Position numbers and translations under genes: made by a program. Shown here one piece after another: positions 8,307 to 15,895 of a stretch of DNA of 64,000 nucleotides; within the stretch, counting starts at the first letter, position 1, and each line of letters begins with the position of its first letter. Location: assembly GCA_039026235.1 (NCBI GenBank), contig JBCCMQ010000010.1:1-64000 (forward strand). Direction: 5' to 3'. Source of the stretch: JBCCMQ01 sp039026235 (GTDB taxonomy: Bacteria; Pseudomonadota; Alphaproteobacteria; Rhodobacterales; Rhodobacteraceae). Below the pieces are notes generated by a model. It was not told the DNA's origin. It worked only from the letters and a program-made list of their open reading frames with translations, and searched no databases.

Positions 8307-8328
8307 ATACGCCTATTTATTGGTGTAT
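8307..8328. promoter_or_regulatory. Candidate Lrp operator in the divergent promoter region
   Basis: ATACGCC (8307-8313) and GGTGTAT (8322-8328) form an inverted repeat with one mismatch around an AT-rich 8-base spacer. TGCAAA occurs on both sides (8291-8296, 8332-8337). The 130-bp region between the dehydrogenase and the Lrp gene is strikingly AT-rich, as Lrp sites usually are. Regulation of both genes by this protein is inferred. Confidence 0.4.
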
Positions 8329-8365
8329 TATTGCAAAGTACTATCGATATTTAGAGGTTTTTAAT

Positions 8366-8824
8366 GTGGACGCCATAGACGCCAGAATTCTGCGTGAGGT
8401 GCAGGACAACGGCCGGATCTCGATTGCGGACCTGGCAGAGCGCGTCGGGCTTTCGGCTACGCCCTGCGCGCGACGCCTTGAACGGCTTCAAGCCCGCGGC
8501 GTGATCACTGGCTTTGGTGCGCGCGTAGACGCGGCCAAGCTTGGGTTGCCAGTAACGATCTTTGTTTCCGTCGAACTTGACCGTCAGGAACAGGACGCAA
8601 TCGCTGCCTTCGAACGCACTGTCGGCCGGTTTGAAGAAGTGATGGATTGCTACCTTATGACCGGAAGCCGCGACATCCTGATGCGCATTGTGGCGGCCGA
8701 CCTCGCAGCTTTCGATGATTTCCTCGAAAACCGGCTGATGCGGGTCAAAGGTATCCGTAACATGCGATCAAACTTTGCGCTTCGGTCGATGATCTCACGC
8801 GTTGCGGTGCCCGTCGGTCGTTAA
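8366..8824 (+). CDS. Lrp/AsnC-family transcriptional regulator
   Basis: 152-residue feast/famine regulator: N-terminal HTH (DARILREVQDNGRIS; LAERVGLSATPCARRLERL) and C-terminal RAM ligand domain (VMDCYLMTGSRDILMRIVAADL). The start is GTG 8366, preceded by AGAGG; an overlapping ATG one frame away runs to a stop after four codons. Divergent from the Leu/Val dehydrogenase, whose substrate is its probable effector. Confidence 0.9.
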   Translation: MDAIDARILREVQDNGRISIADLAERVGLSATPCARRLERLQARGVITGFGARVDAAKLGLPVTIFVSVELDRQEQDAIAAFERTVGRFEEVMDCYLMTGSRDILMRIVAADLAAFDDFLENRLMRVKGIRNMRSNFALRSMISRVAVPVGR

Positions 8825-8828
8825 GCCC

Positions 8829-9896
8829 TCAGGCACCCCAGGTCCGTTCCAATACACCCACCCAGTTCGCGTGGCTGATCTTGGCGATGCGGCTTTCCGA
8901 ATATCCATGGGTCCGCATCGCCTCTTGAAGGGCGGGCAATCCCTGCACATCCCCGATCTCGGCCGGCAAGATGCAACCATCGAAATCGGAACCGAAGCCC
9001 ACGTGATCTTCACCCAGTCGGTCGATCAGATGGTCCAGGTGCGACAGGACAACATCCCATCCGACATCGGTCCTGCCACGGCCGTCGGGGCGCAAAAAGA
9101 AGGTCGCAAAGTTGAGCCCCACCATGCCACCCGATGCACGGATCACATCGAGTTGGTCATCGGTCAGGTTGCGCGCGCTTTCACTGATGGCATGGGCGTT
9201 CGAATGGGTGGCGACGAGTGGTGCATCCGAGATCTCGGCCACATCGTCAAAGCCTTTGGCGTTGAGATGGCTTAGATCAACCATGATCCGCAGTTGATTG
9301 CACAGCCGCACCAGATCCTTTCCCAGATCAGTCAATCCGGGACCGATGTCCGGATCGCCCGGAAATCTGAATGGCACACCGGTGCCGAATATGGTGGGCC
9401 GCGACCAGACCGGACCCAAAGACCGCAGACCCATGGCATGGAACAGATAAAGCGCGTCCAGATCCGGGCCAATGGCTTCGGCGCCTTCCATGTGAAGGAC
9501 CCCGGCGATCTTTCCGGCAGCCATGGTCGCCGAGACCTCCGCGGCTGTCAGGCACAACCCGAAGTCATTGGGTGCCATGCGCACCATCCAGTGCATCAGC
9601 CCGGCCTGGGTCAAGGCAGTTGCCTGGGCGGCGTCATGGGTCATCAAAGGCGGCAATGCCAGATCATAGGGCGTCTCTTTCATCAACTCCATAAAGTCCG
9701 GTGGCGGACCATCGGTCTTTGGTGGAACGAAAATCGCAAACAGGCCCCCGGCAAAGCCGCCTGCGCGCATGCGGGGCAGATCCAGGTGTCCCTTGTCGTT
9801 TTGTTCGAGCCAGACCGACTTGCGCTGGTCGACGTTTTTCATGAGGCGCAGCAGGAAATCGTTGTGGCCGTCAAACACCTTTTGCATCGCTGCCAT
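8829..9896 (-). CDS. Membrane dipeptidase family M19 (renal dipeptidase-like)
   Basis: Zinc dipeptidase or related amidohydrolase-fold enzyme. The N-terminal metal motif is DGHNDFL (His11, Asp13); further features are HMEGAEAI (metal-bridging Glu, about residue 127), DLSHLN and THSNAHA (histidines of the second half), and GFGSDFDG. I chose ATG 9896 (355 aa), which has AAGG at proper spacing, over the ATG at 9926. No signal peptide is seen, so it is likely cytoplasmic despite the family name. Convergent with the Lrp gene, 4 bp apart. Confidence 0.88.
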   Translation of the reverse strand: MAAMQKVFDGHNDFLLRLMKNVDQRKSVWLEQNDKGHLDLPRMRAGGFAGGLFAIFVPPKTDGPPPDFMELMKETPYDLALPPLMTHDAAQATALTQAGLMHWMVRMAPNDFGLCLTAAEVSATMAAGKIAGVLHMEGAEAIGPDLDALYLFHAMGLRSLGPVWSRPTIFGTGVPFRFPGDPDIGPGLTDLGKDLVRLCNQLRIMVDLSHLNAKGFDDVAEISDAPLVATHSNAHAISESARNLTDDQLDVIRASGGMVGLNFATFFLRPDGRGRTDVGWDVVLSHLDHLIDRLGEDHVGFGSDFDGCILPAEIGDVQGLPALQEAMRTHGYSESRIAKISHANWVGVLERTWGA

Positions 9897-9982
9897 GTCG
9901 CCGCCTTTCTTGAATGCGGCGACCATGGGTTTCGGGCCGCCATTGCTGCGTCTTTAAACAGAAGCGGAGGGCAGCGAAACTC

Positions 9983-10143
9983 TTGACACCGCACGCCGGG
10001 CATCATAGCTGAACGCGCATTCCGGAGGCTTAGGCTTTCCGGTCCTGAGCAAAGTCAGGATCGCCCCCCACCAGCGCGTCGCGCCCGTGGGGGCGTTTGT
10101 GCTTTGAGCTTGGGATAAGACGCCGCCGTCCCCATCTGGGGGC
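9983..10143 (+). promoter_or_regulatory. Structured leader upstream of ffh, with possible promoter and small RNA
   Basis: A perfect -35 hexamer TTGACA (9983-9988) is followed by weak -10 candidates near 10005-10011. Downstream are three hairpins: TCCTGA/TCAGGA (10043-10060, loop of 6), CGCCCCCCAC/GTGGGGGCG (10062-10071 with 10087-10095, one bulged C) followed by TTTGTGCTTT, and GTCCCC/GGGGGC (10128-10143, loop ATCT). The second could end a short transcript of about 90 bases or attenuate ffh. No SRP RNA motif is present. Confidence 0.4.
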
Positions 10144-10172
10144 AATGTAGAAACGGTCAGCGAGGACCCGGC

Positions 10173-11699
10173 ATGTTTGAAAATCTGTCCGAACGTCTGT
10201 CCGGGGTCTTTGACCGCCTGACCAAACAGGGTGCCTTATCGGAAGAAGACGTCAAGACGGCGTTGCGCGAAGTGCGGGTGGCCCTGCTTGAAGCCGACGT
10301 GGCGCTGCCCATCACCCGCGATTTCGTAAAGGCGGTGCAATCCAAGGCGACCGGACAGGCCGTGACGAAATCGGTCACGCCTGGGCAGCAGGTCATCAAG
10401 ATTGTCCATGATGAACTGGTGCACGTGCTTGCCGGCGACGATCCGGAACCCGGTGCCTTGAAGATAGACAACCCGCCGGCACCGATTCTGATGGTCGGCC
10501 TGCAGGGATCGGGAAAGACGACAACGACCGCCAAGCTGGCAAAACGGCTAAAGGAACGCGACGGCAAGCGGGTGCTTATGGCATCGCTTGACGTCAATCG
10601 CCCGGCAGCCATGGAACAGCTGCAGATTCTGGGTGCTCAGGTGGGCGTCGACACGCTGCCGATCATTGCCGGGCAAAGCCCTGTCGATATCGCCAAGCGC
10701 GCCAAACAGCAGGCGACGCTGGGCGGGTTTGATGTCTTCATGCTCGACACCGCAGGCCGGCTTTCGATTGACGAAGCTCTGATGTCCGAAGTCGAGGCCG
10801 TCCGCGACATCACCGCCCCGCGCGAAACGCTTCTGGTGGTCGACGGTCTGACCGGTCAGGACGCCGTCAATACCGCCGAGAATTTCGACGACCGGATCGG
10901 CATCTCGGGCGTGGTCCTGACCCGCATGGACGGGGACGGACGCGGCGGTGCTGCGTTGTCGATGCGTGCGGTCACCGGGCGACCAATCAAATTTGTCGGC
11001 CTTGGCGAAAAGATGGACGCGCTTGAGGAATTCCACCCAAGCCGTATCGCCGGGCGCATCCTTGGCATGGGCGATATCGTCAGCCTGGTCGAGAAAGCGC
11101 AGGAAACGCTGGAGGCCGAACAGGCCGAGCGCATGATGAAGCGCTTTCAGAAGGGTCAGTTCAATATGAACGACCTGAAGGGCCAGCTTGAACAGATGCT
11201 CAAAATGGGCGGAATGGAAGGCATCATGGGGCTGATGCCCGGCATGGGCAAAATGCAAAAGCAGATGGCCGATGCGGGCTTCGACGACAAAATCCTGCGC
11301 CGCCAGATCGCCCTGATCCAGTCGATGACTAAAAGGGAACGGGCCAATCCGCAGCTGCTTCAGGCAAGCCGGAAGAAGCGGATCGCCCTGGGCGCGGGCC
11401 TTGAGGTCTCAGAACTCAACAAGCTTCTCAAAATGCACCGTCAGATGTCGGACATGATGAAGAAGATGGGCAAAATGGGCAAAAAAGGCATGATGCGCCA
11501 GCTTGGCGGGCTCTTCGGAGGCAAAATGCCCGGAATGGGCGGCGCCATGCCCAGTCAGGCAGAAGTCGAGGCGGCGCAGAAGCAGCTTGGCGGGCTTCCC
11601 GGTGGCGGCGCGGGCGGTCTGCCGCCGGGCTTTCCCGGCCTGCCGGGCGGCGGCGCACAACTTCCGCCTGGTCTGAGCGGCTTTGGCAAGAAGAAGTGA
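10173..11699 (+). CDS. ffh: Signal recognition particle protein Ffh (SRP54)
   Basis: GTPase that binds signal sequences on nascent chains with the SRP RNA and docks to FtsY. The 508 residues comprise the N domain (1-90), the G domain with GLQGSGKTT (109-117), DTAGR and TRMDGDGRGG, and a methionine-rich M domain from about 305 (GGMEGIMGLMPGMGKM). The tail beyond about 445 is Gly/Pro/Met-rich and ends in KKK, longer than in E. coli. It heads an operon; its stop overlaps the first acetyltransferase gene (GTGA). Confidence 0.97.
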   Translation: MFENLSERLSGVFDRLTKQGALSEEDVKTALREVRVALLEADVALPITRDFVKAVQSKATGQAVTKSVTPGQQVIKIVHDELVHVLAGDDPEPGALKIDNPPAPILMVGLQGSGKTTTTAKLAKRLKERDGKRVLMASLDVNRPAAMEQLQILGAQVGVDTLPIIAGQSPVDIAKRAKQQATLGGFDVFMLDTAGRLSIDEALMSEVEAVRDITAPRETLLVVDGLTGQDAVNTAENFDDRIGISGVVLTRMDGDGRGGAALSMRAVTGRPIKFVGLGEKMDALEEFHPSRIAGRILGMGDIVSLVEKAQETLEAEQAERMMKRFQKGQFNMNDLKGQLEQMLKMGGMEGIMGLMPGMGKMQKQMADAGFDDKILRRQIALIQSMTKRERANPQLLQASRKKRIALGAGLEVSELNKLLKMHRQMSDMMKKMGKMGKKGMMRQLGGLFGGKMPGMGGAMPSQAEVEAAQKQLGGLPGGGAGGLPPGFPGLPGGGAQLPPGLSGFGKKK

Positions 11700-12232
11700 A
11701 CGCGCATCTGGCCGATACCCCGGTCCTTGAGACCGAGCGCCTGCTGCTGCGTGCGCCCCAGGCCGGAGACTATCCGGCATGGCGGGACTTTCTTTGTTCA
11801 GCGCGTGGAAACTTCGTGGGCGGCGGCAGCGACGTCGATGTCGGCCGGGCCTGGCGCGCGTTCTCGGCCATCACCGGCCACTGGACGCTGAGAGGTTTCG
11901 GGATGTTCGTTTTCTCGGATCGCGGGTCGGGGCAGCCGCTGGGCGCCTGCGGGCCTTGGTATCCCGAAGACTGGCCGGAACGCGAAATCGGATGGTCGGT
12001 CTGGCACCCGTCCAGCGAAGGCAATGGCTATGCGCAAGAGGCGGCACGCGCGGTTCTATCCCATGTTTTCAGCGATCTCGGATGGGCGACGGCCGTCAGC
12101 TATATCGACGCCGCCAACATCAGGTCGCAGAACCTTGCCCGTCGGCTGGGCGCCGCCCTGGACCGGACCGCGTCGCGTCCCGACCCGGACGATTTGGTTT
12201 TCCGGCACAGACCCGGGGCCGCCACGCCATGA
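11696..12232 (+). CDS. GNAT acetyltransferase 1 of 4 (RimJ/RimL-like)
   Basis: Acetyl-CoA-dependent N-acyltransferase of the Acetyltransf_3 type, 178 aa. It starts with the family signature LETERLLLR, contains W-T-LRGFGMF, the acceptor-side EREIGW, and the acetyl-CoA loop EGNGYAQEAA (about residues 107-116). Its GTG start lies inside the ffh stop (GTGA overlap), so it is translated with ffh. RimJ/RimL relatives acetylate ribosomal-protein N-termini, and the position among ffh and ribosomal genes makes a protein substrate plausible, but the target is unknown. Confidence 0.85.
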   Translation: MNAHLADTPVLETERLLLRAPQAGDYPAWRDFLCSARGNFVGGGSDVDVGRAWRAFSAITGHWTLRGFGMFVFSDRGSGQPLGACGPWYPEDWPEREIGWSVWHPSSEGNGYAQEAARAVLSHVFSDLGWATAVSYIDAANIRSQNLARRLGAALDRTASRPDPDDLVFRHRPGAATP

Positions 12233-12759
12233 CCACGACAATTTCCATTCCCACCATTGAGACAGAACGTCTGCGACTGCGGTCCCCGAAGCCTTCTGAT
12301 CTTGACGCATACATCGCCTACCGCGCGTCAGCGCGATCACGGTTTGTCGGGGGGCCAAATACAGCAGACGAAGCCTTCAGCATGCTCTGCTCTATCGTCG
12401 GCCAGTGGCAACTGCGCGGATATGGTCGCTGGATGGTGGCCCAAAAGGACACCGACGACCCGCTTGGTGTCGTGGGCATCTATCACCCGCTTGAATGGCC
12501 AGAGCCTGAAATCGGCTGGACCGTTTTCGAACATGCAGAAGGCAAGGGTGTTGCCTATGAGGCGGCTTTGGCGACCCGCGACTTTGCCTACCGAACCCTT
12601 GGCTGGAAAACGATCGTTAGTCTTGTAGCCGACGAAAACCAACGTTCCGTTGCGCTTGCACGACGGATGGGTTGCAAACGCGAAAACGTCTTTCAGCATT
12701 CAGAGTTCGGCGATTTGCCGGTCTGGCGTCACCCCGGTGCGGAAGAAGGTAGGCCATGA
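12229..12759 (+). CDS. GNAT acetyltransferase 2 of 4
   Basis: 176-residue paralogue of its neighbours: IETERLRLRSP at the start, WQLRGYGRW, EPEIGWTVFE, and the acetyl-CoA loop EGKGVAYEAA. ATG 12229 overlaps the previous stop by four bases (ATGA). A longer in-frame opening starting inside the first gene is a shadow. The shared pattern ETERL-LR / LRG-G-W / EPEIGW / EG-G-A-EA across the four genes indicates tandem duplication followed by divergence. Confidence 0.85.
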   Translation: MTTTISIPTIETERLRLRSPKPSDLDAYIAYRASARSRFVGGPNTADEAFSMLCSIVGQWQLRGYGRWMVAQKDTDDPLGVVGIYHPLEWPEPEIGWTVFEHAEGKGVAYEAALATRDFAYRTLGWKTIVSLVADENQRSVALARRMGCKRENVFQHSEFGDLPVWRHPGAEEGRP

Positions 12760-13271
12760 CTGACGTGCCAAGACTGGAAACCGAAAGGCTTGTCCTGCGC
12801 GGCCACCGCTTCAGCGACTTCGAGCCGATGGCCCAGCATTGGGAAAGCCCGCGCACGCGCCACATCGGCGGCCCGCTCGACCGACGTGAGGCCTGGCGCG
12901 ACTTCTCAACAGACTGCGCTCAATGGACGTTGCGCGGCTTTGGCATGTGGATACTGGAAGAGACATCTTCCGGTGAAACGGCCGGCTGGGTCGGTTTCTT
13001 TTATCCCGATCACTACAAAGAACCAGAGCTCGGGTGGATCCTGTTTGAGGCCTTTGAAGGCCGCGGTCTGGCTTATGAGGCGGCGCTTGCCGCGCGCGAA
13101 TATGGCTCGGCGCAATGGGACATCAAACAACCGCCCAGCTTCATCGATATCGACAATCACCGCTCTGTCGCATTGGCGAAACGGCTTGGGGCGACCTTGG
13201 AGAGCACCCAAGAAAAGGACCGGGGATCCTATTTCGTCTACCGCCACCCGGCGCCAGGGGGCCGCCCATGA
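12756..13271 (+). CDS. GNAT acetyltransferase 3 of 4
   Basis: 171 residues with LETERLVLRG, WTLRGFGMW, EPELGWILFE, acetyl-CoA loop EGRGLAYEAA and DNHRSVALAKRLGA near the C-terminus. It overlaps both neighbours by four bases (ATGA). In this copy, as in copy 2, the C-terminal DENQRS/DNHRS-ALARRMG segment is well kept, so the fold and cofactor site appear intact. Confidence 0.85.
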   Translation: MTDVPRLETERLVLRGHRFSDFEPMAQHWESPRTRHIGGPLDRREAWRDFSTDCAQWTLRGFGMWILEETSSGETAGWVGFFYPDHYKEPELGWILFEAFEGRGLAYEAALAAREYGSAQWDIKQPPSFIDIDNHRSVALAKRLGATLESTQEKDRGSYFVYRHPAPGGRP

Positions 13272-13861
13272 CCGTGCGCGCCCATCATGAACGCCCCGCC
13301 CTGGGACCAGCTGCTGACTTTGCCGAGAGCCTGGCGGTGTTGCTGCCTCATATCGAAACCGAAACATTGATCCTGCGGGCGCCACGCATCGAGGATTTTG
13401 AGGTATACGCCGAAATTGTCGCCCGGCCCGAGGGCCGGTTTCTGATCGACCAACCGACCCGCGAAAACGCATGGTTTGACTTTGCCCAGATGACGGCGAC
13501 CTGGCTCTTGCGGGGTCACGGCGTATGGACAGTGGTCTGCAAAGCTGACCGTGCCGTTCCAATGGGTTTCGTGCTGATCGGGTTTGAACCGGGCGATCAC
13601 GAGCCCGAGCTTGGCTACATGTTCCGCGAAGTGGCCGAAGGCTTCGGGTTTGCCTTTGAAGCGGCCCGGGCAGCCCGGGATCACGCCTTCACGGCGATGG
13701 ATCTGCCGACGCTTGTCAGCACGGTCGACCCCGAAAATCTGCGGTCCCGCCGGTTGGCCGAAAAGCTTGGCGGCGTACGCGACGCGTGCGCAGAAGCGGC
13801 GCACCACAATGAGACTTTGGTCTATCGCTATCAGCCCCAGCGAGTGCCTGAACATGCGTAG
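13268..13861 (+). CDS. GNAT acetyltransferase 4 of 4
   Basis: 197-residue fourth paralogue with an added N-terminal stretch of about 27 residues before IETETLILRAP. It keeps WLLRGHGVW, EPELGYMFRE, the loop EGFGFAFEAA and DPENLRSRRLAEKLGG. ATG 13268 overlaps the preceding stop (ATGA). The loop reads G-F-G rather than G-x-G with a basic residue, so its acetyl-CoA binding may differ slightly. The next gene, a chorismate mutase, begins 60 bp later. Confidence 0.85.
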   Translation: MTVRAHHERPALGPAADFAESLAVLLPHIETETLILRAPRIEDFEVYAEIVARPEGRFLIDQPTRENAWFDFAQMTATWLLRGHGVWTVVCKADRAVPMGFVLIGFEPGDHEPELGYMFREVAEGFGFAFEAARAARDHAFTAMDLPTLVSTVDPENLRSRRLAEKLGGVRDACAEAAHHNETLVYRYQPQRVPEHA

Positions 13862-13921
13862 TGTTCCTTTCCATAACGGGCTGGTTTGCAGGCAGCCGAC
13901 ACGCAATTTGGAGCCCGAGCA

Positions 13922-14224
13922 ATGACCGATGATGTCGCCCGCGCCGAGGCGCTCTTGAAAGATCACCGCGCGTCCATCGACCGGCTGGATGCGATCCTGG
14001 TCTACACGCTGGGCGAACGGTTCATGCACACCCAGGCTGTGGGCAAGCTGAAGGCGGCACACCAACTGCCACCATCCGACCCCGCGCGCGAGGAAAAACA
14101 GATCGCGCGTCTGGAAGATCTGGCGCGCCGCGCCGATCTCGACCCCGAATTTGCGAAGAAGTTCCTGGCCTTCATCATCCAGGAAGTCATCAGACACCAT
14201 GAAGAACATCAGGAAAATCAGTGA
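13922..14224 (+). CDS. Chorismate mutase (AroQ class)
   Basis: Converts chorismate to prephenate for phenylalanine and tyrosine synthesis. 100 residues, all-helical AroQ type: SIDRLDAILVYTLGERF, with the typical early Arg and Lys (VGKLKAAHQLPP), then DP.REEKQIARL. ATG 13922 (after GGAG) is chosen over an upstream in-frame opening at 13886. Its place between the acetyltransferases and rpsP may simply reflect operon inheritance. Some family members of this length are merely chorismate-mutase-like. Confidence 0.85.
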   Translation: MTDDVARAEALLKDHRASIDRLDAILVYTLGERFMHTQAVGKLKAAHQLPPSDPAREEKQIARLEDLARRADLDPEFAKKFLAFIIQEVIRHHEEHQENQ

Positions 14225-14273
14225 TGTGATGCGGGCATCCCCGCACAACGACGCCATCTAAAGGAGACACCAA

Positions 14274-14687
14274 ATGGCAATGAAGATCAGAATGGCCCGC
14301 GGCGGGTCGAAGAAGCGGCCTTTCTACCGGATCGTGGCCGCGGACAGCCGCATGCCCCGTGACGGCCGCTTTATCGAAAAACTCGGCACCTACAACCCGC
14401 TGCTGCCCAAAGACAGCGAGGACCGGATCAAAATGGATCTGGACCGGGTTAAGCACTGGATGGATCTGGGCGCTCAGCCCACCGACCGGGTCAGCCGCTT
14501 CCTTGAAGCCGCAGGTGTTCTCGACAAGAAAACACGCGCCAACATGCAGAAAGCTGAGCCGGGCAAGAAGGCTCAGGAGCGGGCCGAAGAAAAGGCAGCG
14601 AAGCTTGCGGCCGCTGAAGAGCAACCCGCAGAAGAGCCGGTCGAAGCCCCGGCCGAGGACGCCGTGGAAGAGCAGGCCGCCGAATAA
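14274..14687 (+). CDS. rpsP: 30S ribosomal protein S16
   Basis: Small-subunit assembly protein. Core at residues 1-80 (KIRMARGGSKKRPFYRIVAADSR, here split; then the DRVKHWMDLGAQPT region). The C-terminus carries a roughly 55-residue Lys/Ala/Glu tail ending in a run of acidic and alanine residues, making 137 aa in all, an extension seen in alphaproteobacteria. RBS AAAGGAG. The leader has a TGCGGG/CCCGCA hairpin (14230-14245) that might mediate autoregulation. Confidence 0.97.
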   Translation: MAMKIRMARGGSKKRPFYRIVAADSRMPRDGRFIEKLGTYNPLLPKDSEDRIKMDLDRVKHWMDLGAQPTDRVSRFLEAAGVLDKKTRANMQKAEPGKKAQERAEEKAAKLAAAEEQPAEEPVEAPAEDAVEEQAAE

Positions 14688-14862
14688 CGCGGCCTGCACC
14701 TGTGATCCCGGGGCTCGGATTTCTACGGCGGATCGTAACGATCTGTCTTTGCGTTTTGTCCTTCTGGGCAGGCATGCGGTTTCAGACGGCCCTGACCGTC
14801 AATGCATGCCTTGACCAGGGCGGGCGCGCCGGGCCGTCGGGCGTTTGCGAAGGGGTACGCTA

Positions 14863-15285
14863 GTGCAGCGCTATTGGATCGCAGTGGCGCATCGCAAACA
14901 GGCTCTGGCCGCAGCCAGTGCTGGCGTCGTGGCCGTCTCGCACGGCAAAGAGGCGCCACTGCGCAAGCTGTCGACCGGCGATGGCGGGATTTACTATGCG
15001 CCCAAGTCCGATTTCGAGGGTGAGACCGTGCAGGCCTTTGTCGCCCTGGCCCGTGTGACCGGCGCGGATACCTCTGAACGCACGATGCCTGGATCACCCT
15101 TTCGCCCGTTTGGAAGAGACGCTGAGTCTCAGAAAATTATTGAGACGCCTTTGCGACCGATGCTGGAAGACCTCGGCTTTGTTCGCTCGCCACGCCATAG
15201 GGGCATGGCATTCCTGCGACCGTTTTTCGAGATTGAAAACGCCGACTACCAGCATAGCACCGCCGCGATGGGTGACAAGGCATGA
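14863..15285 (+). CDS. EVE-domain protein (UPF0310-like)
   Basis: 140-residue protein matching the UPF0310 branch of the EVE/PUA-like fold: YWI at the start, HGK.APL.KL..GD..YY.PK..F.G then QAF.ALARV, and a FFEI ending. EVE proteins bind modified nucleobases; the UPF0310 group has no assigned role. GTG 14863 is preferred (AAGGGG upstream); a TTG at 14845 is the alternative. Its stop overlaps rimM (ATGA) and it sits between rpsP and rimM, so a role linked to RNA modification is reasonable but inferred. Confidence 0.8.
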   Translation: MQRYWIAVAHRKQALAAASAGVVAVSHGKEAPLRKLSTGDGGIYYAPKSDFEGETVQAFVALARVTGADTSERTMPGSPFRPFGRDAESQKIIETPLRPMLEDLGFVRSPRHRGMAFLRPFFEIENADYQHSTAAMGDKA

Positions 15286-15788
15286 GCGATGATCGCATCT
15301 GTCTTGGCGCAATCGCGGGCGCCTACGGCGTCCGGGGCGAGGTTCGGTTGAAAAGCTTCTGCGCCGATCCCGCTGCGATCGGCGACTATGGACCGCTGGA
15401 GACCGAAGACGGAAGCCGCACCTTCGACGTGCAAGTGGGCACACCGGTCAAGGGCGGCTTCACGGCGCGCCTGAACGGTGTGAAGACCAAGGAAGCGGCC
15501 GACAGCCTGCGCGGCATCCGGCTTTTTGCAGACCGCGCTGCCCTGCCCGAAACTGACGAAGATGAATTCTATCATGCGGATCTGATTGGACTGACGGCTT
15601 TGGACACCGGGGGCGCCACGCTGGGGCGGGTCAAGGCGGTCCTGAACCACGGCGCCACGGACCTGCTAGAGCTGCACCTTCCTAGCAGCTCCGGCACGGC
15701 ACTGGTGCCGTTTACGCGGGCCGTTGTTCCCACAGTCGACATTCGCGGCGGCCGCCTGATCGTCGATCCACCGGAAGGTCTGTTCTAG
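15282..15788 (+). CDS. rimM: Ribosome maturation factor RimM
   Basis: 16S processing and 30S assembly factor that binds S19. 168 residues with the N-terminal beta barrel (LGAIAGAYGVRGEVRLKSF) and the C-terminal PRC-like barrel (EFYHADLIGLTA, VVPTVDIRGGRLIVDPPEG). Overlaps the EVE gene by four bases and precedes trmD, the standard order. Confidence 0.96.
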   Translation: MSDDRICLGAIAGAYGVRGEVRLKSFCADPAAIGDYGPLETEDGSRTFDVQVGTPVKGGFTARLNGVKTKEAADSLRGIRLFADRAALPETDEDEFYHADLIGLTALDTGGATLGRVKAVLNHGATDLLELHLPSSSGTALVPFTRAVVPTVDIRGGRLIVDPPEGLF

Positions 15789-15895
15789 GCCAGACACCGG
15801 CACGCTCTGAGACCGCCCGTCGGCGAACACGGTGCTTGACCGACCCGAATGCACCCGCCCATGGACGCCGACCACCGGAAGGTCTAACAGGCGCC

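Noticed and set aside
9927..10172. 4.5S SRP RNA gene beside ffh
   Set aside because: The hallmark GGAAGCA/GCAG asymmetric loop sequence is absent, so the hairpins are a leader or unrelated small RNA.
11779..12759. A 326-codon frame suggesting one long acetyltransferase fusion
   Set aside because: The first part lies in the wrong frame of GNAT 1. The true second gene starts at ATG 12229, coupled by ATGA to the first.
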